From Pocillopora verrucosa (lineage: Eukaryota > Cnidaria > Anthozoa > Scleractinia > Pocilloporidae): a stretch of 64,000 nt of DNA. The position numbers and the translations under genes were made by a program. The stretch spans positions 6,990,128 through 7,054,127 of the forward strand of contig NC_089313.1 of the NCBI RefSeq assembly GCF_036669915.1, read 5' to 3'. Below the pieces are notes generated by a model. That model was not told where the DNA came from, ran no database searches, and was given only the letters and a program-made list of their open reading frames with translations. Positions 57,887 through 64,000 of this stretch are shown here, in pieces. Numbering within the stretch: position 1 is the first letter of the stretch; the number at the start of each line of letters is the position of its first letter.

Positions 57887-58254
57887 CAAGATAAATCATT
57901 GTCTTTGTCCTTCACCCTAAGCTGTCACAGCATAAGTTACTTTAGGCAGTGTACCCTTTCACTCTGTTTCTGTCCAGTAATTAGTTGTGAAATGTGCCAT
58001 GCCTGTAGAACAAGTTACACTGATTTCTTCAACTGTAATTTTGCCCAACTTTACTTTATTTTCAAAATTCTAATTTAAATAATTTATAAAAATTAATATA
58101 AACTGTATGGGTCTTGCAAGTTTAAAAGAAATGAACAATAGAAGTGTGACTTATTCTTCAGTAAGAGAATAAAAGTTTCATCCGTTAAATATTTTTTTAT
58201 CAATTTTAAACATTATTCAAAGATAGGAAAATTTTGCTTTTCATTTACTTTGAA

Positions 58255-58462
58255 CATCAACCCTTTCTCTCCCAGCAGTGATCAAGATTTAATTTCTTCT
58301 AACACTATCATTACATTATAAAGCAGACAAGTGATTAGGATAAACAAAAGTATCAACAAAAAAATACAATTTGAATTAAATCCAAACTCCCACAACCAAC
58401 ATTATGAGAAATGTAGGGCAGACACTAAGGAGAATTACTATGTTGGGAGTTAAAGGTTTTAA
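58255..58462 (+). repeat. Type-A dispersed repeat
   Basis: Starts TCAACCCTTTCTCTCCCAGC. Contains AAAGCAGACAAGTGATTAGG and AAGGAGAATTACTATGTTGG, ending GGGAGTTAAAGG. Confidence 0.6.
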
Positions 58463-58864
58463 ACAGTTAGTTGATTCCCTGAGAAAAGTAGAATATATTT
58501 TAAATTGACTGCCTGTCACATTTTGCAGCTAATGATACAAATAGATTATCTTAAATATGGTGAAATTAAATATTTGAATTAAGCTTAACTTCCTATTTTT
58601 TCTGATGTTGTGAACCGAGAAGAGTTAGAAATATTTACCAGTATTAGAGTTATTTTTCTGGTTTTGTGTATGTAGTTGTAGTGACTGATTCGTTTTCAAC
58701 TACTTCTGTCGTAAATACTTTGCCTTAAAGCAATTGACAACAGACAATAAAGCTTTGACGAGATGAAACTGTGGTTAAGCTGTCAATCAGTGTTGGCTTC
58801 GAGCTGCTTTGTGTGAATTGACACGATTCCCTCTAGTTTAGGCGAAAGCAGACCCTTGTTATGG

Positions 58865-59035
58865 GTGAATAATGGGGTAAGTTTCTAAAGAAACTGTGAT
58901 GCTGCGTCAGTGGGAGATTATAACAGGGTAATTTAGTATTATCAATTGAGTTGATAACATAAATTGGCCACCGTAAAGAGTTTCAAAGCTGACGTTTCGA
59001 GCGTTAGCCCTTCTTCAGAGCAAATGGCTTACGTA
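58865..59035 (-). repeat. GACGAAGGGC-family repeat arm
   Basis: GGGGTAAGTTTCTAAAGAAA, then TATTATCAATTGAGTTGATA, AATTGGCCACCGTAAAGAGT and TTTCGAGCGTTAGCCCTTC: co-linear with 3195-3350. Confidence 0.75.
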
Positions 59036-59299
59036 AGAAAGTAAAGAAAGTAAGAAAATATCAGAGAACAAAAAATGGATGTTAGCTTCCGTGTGGCGCG
59101 TAAACATCAATTTTATTCGGATTTTATTTTTACTCGTGCAACGGACTTCGCCGAAAAGCAGGGACTGCTCGTAGTCTGATCACATGATACTAAGCTGTCG
59201 TCATTTTGCTTACTCGTCGATGATTGGTTCATTCTTGGAAGGGGGTAAAATACTCAACTTTGATTGACCAGCATCCGGATGAAGCGGATCATCTTGATC

Positions 59300-62200
59300 T
59301 TAATGCGAAATAATGATTGAGGTAACAAGAGAAATAAACTCTTTTTCCTCTCGCAGGTAGTCGAGATCAATGCCCTCTGTGCGTCTGGTAAGGACGTTAA
59401 GTCTTCTATCTATTTTTTGTAATCGTTCCTCTGTGCACCTAAGGAGACTTTTAAAATTTAAGCAAAATGGTTCTGCATCAGAGTGACACATGTTAACAAA
59501 AGTTGCATCATCACAAAATAATCTTAACTCTGGTCGCTTTTTTTCTTCATGAAACAACTCCATGAAGCGCTCCCCAATAAAGTGCGCCATTTCAAGCTCT
59601 TCTGCACTTTCTGCATTTTCCCGGGCATCAGCGTATGATTCGTTTAGAACAGAAACCAGCATATTCATAAGAACTATCGTCATCATTATCATGAATGACA
59701 GAACAAAGGTTGGGCCGATGAAGGGTTTATCTTCGCGAAGTTGAGCAATTGGGACTGCTTTTCCTAACAGAAATTGTAATTGTGAAAGAACTGCGAATAA
59801 ATAACTGGAGTAATGGGGAACCACGCCACCAAAAAGCTGCATTCCCGTTACGACAAAGGCGTTGAAGACTATGAAGAAGAAAACCAAGTAGGACAGTTGG
59901 TACCCAACAGACTGACGGAACGATGAAAATAAATAAATGACGTAAGGATTGAAACGAATTAAATTCAAAAGCTTCACTGTTACCATGAAAATGGCGAGGG
60001 CAATGGAAGCGTTCTCCCAGTTTGCCCAGTTTAAAGCAGAGTGAAAATGAATTATTTCGAAGGGATTATTCTGAATAGCTTTAATGCTCTTCAAGATTTT
60101 CTTGGATCTTATCATATAGCTCATGACGGACGTTATAGAAGAAATGATCATTAAGAACTCCACCATATTCCAGACGGATTTGAAAAATGCAAACCTCTGT
60201 CGGTAGAGGTAATACAGCATCATAATGAAGAGGAACAACACCATTGCCAAGAACAAAAACTGACAAATGAGATAGAACATAACAGCCCCCGACTCTGTAG
60301 TATATAGCTCAAGTGTATCCACCCTCATTGTAGTGTAGGCTGCACCAGACGCAATCATTTCGTAGATGAATGTAGCAATGCTAATCAGGTTCGTATTGAT
60401 ATTAAACGCTGCAAATTCTAGAACTACAGCACGGGTATGACGATCAAGCCATCCAAGGCCCATAGTCTCACCCAAGACGCTATGCGCTGTTTGCGCATCG
60501 TACCCCAAGACGGCTACGTAACCGCCTCCTCCATAAGTGTTGTATACGGCTTTGACAGGATCGATGCCGAGCTTTTCAGCTTTCTGGTAGCGCCATGGTT
60601 TTGGGCAGATTCGAAGAGCCTCTGGCCATGATGTATTGTCTGGAAGTGGCCTCCATCCGGGAAGGCTTAACTCTGTTGTATCCTCCATCTCTGGAGAGTA
60701 ATCGTAGTAGCAGTTTGGTATAATTTTAGGAATTGATTCACAGGGACCTTGAAAGGAAAAAGAAAACAGAGTACCGCAAATGAGAGGGGGTTCTGAAGTC
60801 TGAAATGGAGAGGAGGAGGGAGGGGGAATTTTATTTGTCAGCGCTCTTTCTGGTCTGAATTCCATTTCCATTCTTGTTTTTAGCTTGTGATTCATATTTC
60901 CAGTGACTCAAATTCCACCTCCCCGACCGTGAAAAAAAGTGCAGATCTCAGTTTCCACGTTATCTCTTCGAGCTCCTCTAAAAGACTTTCAACCGATCAC
61001 GGTTTTGATTAAAGAAAAAACGACAACAACCGAAATAAATTTATAACCTACTTTGATGAATTCTCAATTGTCGCATCCGAGGCATGCCAATCAAAATAGA
61101 CATCTTATTGGTGATGTAACCTTCCTTTTTCTCTTCAAGGCCATTGTACCAGGATTGGTCATAAATGTTTGGCAGAAACTCCTGCCTCATCCATACCCAC
61201 AGTTCCTTTGAGTCAGTGACCTAAATCACAGATCACAGGATTAATGTGAACTGAAAAGTTGCTTAAAGAGAACTTAACATACAAGATAGTGTATGTTAAT
61301 TGGAAAAACACCTGTTACTGCAATTCTTATCGGATTTCAACCAATTCAGTCATGGACACCTAGGGAACTACAGACCAGTTACTTTTCACCGCCGGATGAG
61401 ATGAGGGGGGGGGGGGTTAGGTGGGATTTTTGGGGGGATCACATGGCTTTCAGAGTAACGGATGGGGGGGGCTGGGAGAGGATCATTTGTTACAAACAGA
61501 GTAGAAAGGGAGTACTATAGGAAGTGGACTACTGATTAATTGTCAATAAGACGGGGATTCTAGGTATGTTACGGGGCCTTAGTGGGAAATCTGGTTAATT
61601 TTATTGTGAGACAACCAAAGTCCTCCAAACCCCCACCCCAGGCAATAAATAATGATCTGTACCTTTTTTTTTTCTTGTGACAAGGTAATTCGATATTATC
61701 AACTGAGTTGACAACGTAAATTGGCCGCAGTAGAGGGTTTCAAAGCTGACGTTTCGAGCGTTAGCCCGTCGTCAGAGCGTATCCCTGCTTTGCAGTTAGA
61801 ATATCAAACTTTCAACTCTCCTTTCGGTGACAGGTTTAACTTCTCGACTCAAATGATTCATTACAGATATTCTGTTAGTCTATAACATGGCTCATTCAAT
61901 TGCATATACAGAAATGCATTTCCTTCAAAAAGGCAATAAGTATAAAAGGAATTTGAAATGATTTCTTCTTTGAATTACTTAAAAGAAGTAGATCTTACCC
62001 GGTCGAACTTTGTGAAAGAATTCCTCGTTGCGATTGTCATTAAGAAACGATTTCCATTCTTGTTTCCGTAAGTGACGATAGACAGGAGAAACATAAATAT
62101 TAAATGGAGGACGATTTGTCTCGCCATACTTGTCAGTTGAGCCTCTTTTCTGCTTCGTACACGCATTTTTTCCATGAGATTCTTTTTAAAGCGTTGCTTA

Positions 62201-63309
62201 GGGTTTTCACTTAGGAAATCTATGTCATCATCTGGTGGGTCGCCCTCTTCCACTTTGTTCTCTTGTTGGTCTTCTTTTTTATTTCTACTCAAAAGGAAGG
62301 AAACGCCGAGAACTGCTAACATGACCTTTGTCGGTTGGGTAACAAAAATATCTTGTCCATTTGAGATAAGAATGGATGCGAGCCATTGCTCAGCAACCTC
62401 TTTTCCCCACATTAAACTGTAAAATAACGTGAACGCTGCAGCAGTCACGGTGGTCATAAAGCAGAGAAACCAAGCCATGTATTTACAGAAATGAGGCAGC
62501 ATACAGGCTTTACCGTTTACTTCATCGATGAGTTGTTGTACTTGGTAGGATTCTTCATATTTGTCTGCTTTTTTCTCTTTGGTTCTGCTAGACTTAAACA
62601 GAAACACGATGAGGACGTTCACTGGTGCGACTATGATGCTACTTTGTACTCCAATGACTATCTGTCTCGAGGAAAATTTGAATGGTCCGATCTGTATTGC
62701 TCCTACCGACTCTCCACCAATGTTGTAAAACATGGCATTAGCAATCATGGCACTGAAGAGAACTGAAAGACAACACGACGCTCTTTGCACGCGCGTGAAA
62801 GTACTATTGCACGCTTTTCCAAACACTGACATCCACAAATGACTGTCGGCTAGTTTCCTTCCGAAGCGTGATCTCACCTCTGCCGAGAAGGAAGTAACAC
62901 CTTTGCTTTCTACGCTAACCTCTATTTGCCCATCGTCTTTTTCTAGAGCAAGCCATCTATTTACGGGGAACACCCACTGATCCTTCGTTTGTCTGTCTCT
63001 TATTACCACTGCCTCTACAAACCAAGATGGACTCTCTCCCGAATTATCGTGTTCCAAAGTTATTTCATTTAAATTTCCTAACGATTCATTGGTAACTAGG
63101 ACAAAACCATTTACACTTCCTCGACCGAACATAAGGTTCAAACCTCCATTTCGTCGCAGGGGAATTTGGTCGTGATCTTCATTTTCCCCTTTTATGCTAA
63201 TTGTTACGTTTGCAGTTGTTGCTGAATCCCTCCAGACGCCAGTACTAATAACCATGTCGTAATAGTAAGTTCCTTCATCAGCAATATTTACACGTTGTGG
63301 TGAGCAAAT
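59300..63309 (-). CDS. Polycystin-1-like PLAT/PKD channel protein, 5' partial
   Basis: Exons 63309-61999, 61220-61052 and 60747-59300 join in phase (0, then 1) and give the last 975 residues. The order is as follows. A PLAT/LH2 domain lies at about 1-120 (YYYDMVISTGVWRDSATTAN, FVEAVVIRD). Next comes a segment with five or so membrane helices (LSVLFSAMIANAMFY and on). The extracellular polycystin domain follows (KELWVWMRQEFLPNIYDQSW, GLGWLDRHTRAVVLEFAAFN). The six-helix PKD channel is last (WNMVEFLMIISS, SQLQFLLGKAVPIAQL pore region, MIMMTIVLMNMLVSVLNESY), with a helical tail. This is the C-terminal architecture of polycystin-1-like receptor-channels of plasma membrane and cilia. The extracellular REJ/GAIN part lies off the right edge. 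Which PKD1 subfamily is unclear. Confidence 0.88.
61670..61785 (-). repeat. GACGAAGGGC-family repeat arm in polycystin intron
   Basis: GGTAATTCGATATTATCAAC, then TTGGCCGCAGTAGAGGGTTT and GCTGACGTTTCGAGCGTTAG. Only this arm is present. Confidence 0.7.
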
Positions 63310-64000
63310 CTGCAAGTATATACTCAAATGATGACAGAAATATGATTCATTAAAAATGGAGAGATTTTAGAACTTGAGCTCGGTAGGGAAATAAATGATT
63401 GTCATTCGTCTAATCACGAACGTGGAAGGAGAAAGAAGTACGCCAAAATACCCCAAAATGCCCATTTCCCATGAGGAATGGATCCCAAGACCTTTAAATT
63501 CCGCGCTCTTATGGTCTTCTACGGAGTCATTGAGACTTTATGGTGAGTTATGCCATAGTTAAGTTTTTATGTGACTCACGTCTGGCATATAATGCTAAGA
63601 TCGATAGTATCGGAAGCGTCATGCGAGTATCAACATTTTCCTTTGTTCCTCTGCTCAGCACAAAATTCACCACCTTTCTTGTTCCAATTAATGACACCTT
63701 TGCGTATTCTGGCGCGATCTTTAATCCTCGGTCACTGATTTCTTAGAAATTATGTTCGTAGCCGAGATTCAAAGGCTTAAGCCTTTGGAGTAAATCTGCC
63801 TGAGGGGCGGTTTTTTCCAAACCTTAATGATTTCCCTTAAGTTATTTTTTGATGAAGAATGAAGAACGGGTACGATCTTAGCTGAACTGCGTAAGGACAT
63901 CCCTAAGAACCTCCGCTTATTCTCCTCAAAATGAAATTACCATTAAGGAACTTGCGAGATACGTGTAAGCTTATTCTAGAAAAGCAGATACCATGAGTTT
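63310..64000. other. Polycystin intron, possible further upstream exon
   Basis: On the minus strand about 63745-63576 is open, ending LPILSILALYARR at a GTGAGT donor. A helix followed by ARR is what precedes PLAT in polycystin-1 proteins, but the phase (1) does not match the next known exon (0). Either an intermediate exon is missing or the segment is chance. Nothing else is seen to the right edge. Confidence 0.25.

Larger units (their letters stand above)
57887..59299. other. Intergenic between TXNDC17 and the polycystin gene
   Basis: Holds the TXNDC17 3' UTR, a type-A repeat (about 58255-58462) and a GACGAAGGGC-family arm (about 58865-59035). TTTATT sites near 59113 and 59126 may serve as polyA signals for the minus-strand polycystin gene. 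No other gene is seen. Confidence 0.5.

Overview
The window is animal nuclear DNA, most likely from a stony coral or a close anthozoan relative. The genes have GT-AG introns, the intergenic DNA is AT-rich and full of inverted-repeat elements, and the gene content (TPR-CHAT protein with TTC28-like features, polycystin-1-like channel, RMND1, TXNDC17, MIF, class I aldolase) is typical of cnidarians. The assignment rests on recognising protein families, not on a search. Twelve protein-coding loci are supported. One of them, a C22orf39-like twin CX9C gene, has exons so short that I had to assemble it by hand from splice sites.

Left part (1-13.4 kb): the first coding exon of TRAPPC11 (minus; the rest lies off the left edge), a beta-helix pectate-lyase-superfamily gene (plus), and a large TPR-CHAT gene (minus) with 22 exact 120-bp TPR units. 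In the CHAT domain the position of the usual catalytic Cys appears to be Ser.

Middle (13.4-33.9 kb): a transposon-rich region. It holds a multi-kilobase inverted repeat whose left arm is split by a ~3.2-kb element with 438-bp terminal inverted repeats. That element carries a frameshifted ORF, a tRNA-like SINE segment and an 8-bp CpG-rich satellite. There is also a 369-bp TIR element with its empty site nearby, a broken DOMON gene, a phase-consistent set of small exon-like segments near 29-30 kb, and a truncated duplicate of the pectate-lyase-like gene.

Right part (33.9-64 kb): a compact block of conserved housekeeping genes. These are a DUF985 cupin (minus), MIF (plus), aldolase (minus), RMND1 (plus), the C22orf39-like gene (minus), TXNDC17 (plus) and the 3' half of a polycystin-1-like channel (minus). 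Aldolase/RMND1 and C22orf39-like/TXNDC17 are head to head, with 463 and 171 bp between start codons. MIF/aldolase and RMND1/C22orf39-like are tail to tail. The introns carry many copies of short repeats whose ends read TTAACCCTTT or its complement.

The genes do not form one pathway. Two are mitochondrial or probably so (RMND1, the twin CX9C protein), one is glycolytic, two are small redox or tautomerase proteins, one tethers vesicles and one is a membrane channel or receptor. Splice sites, start choices and families were read by eye. Repeat boundaries are approximate unless stated otherwise.
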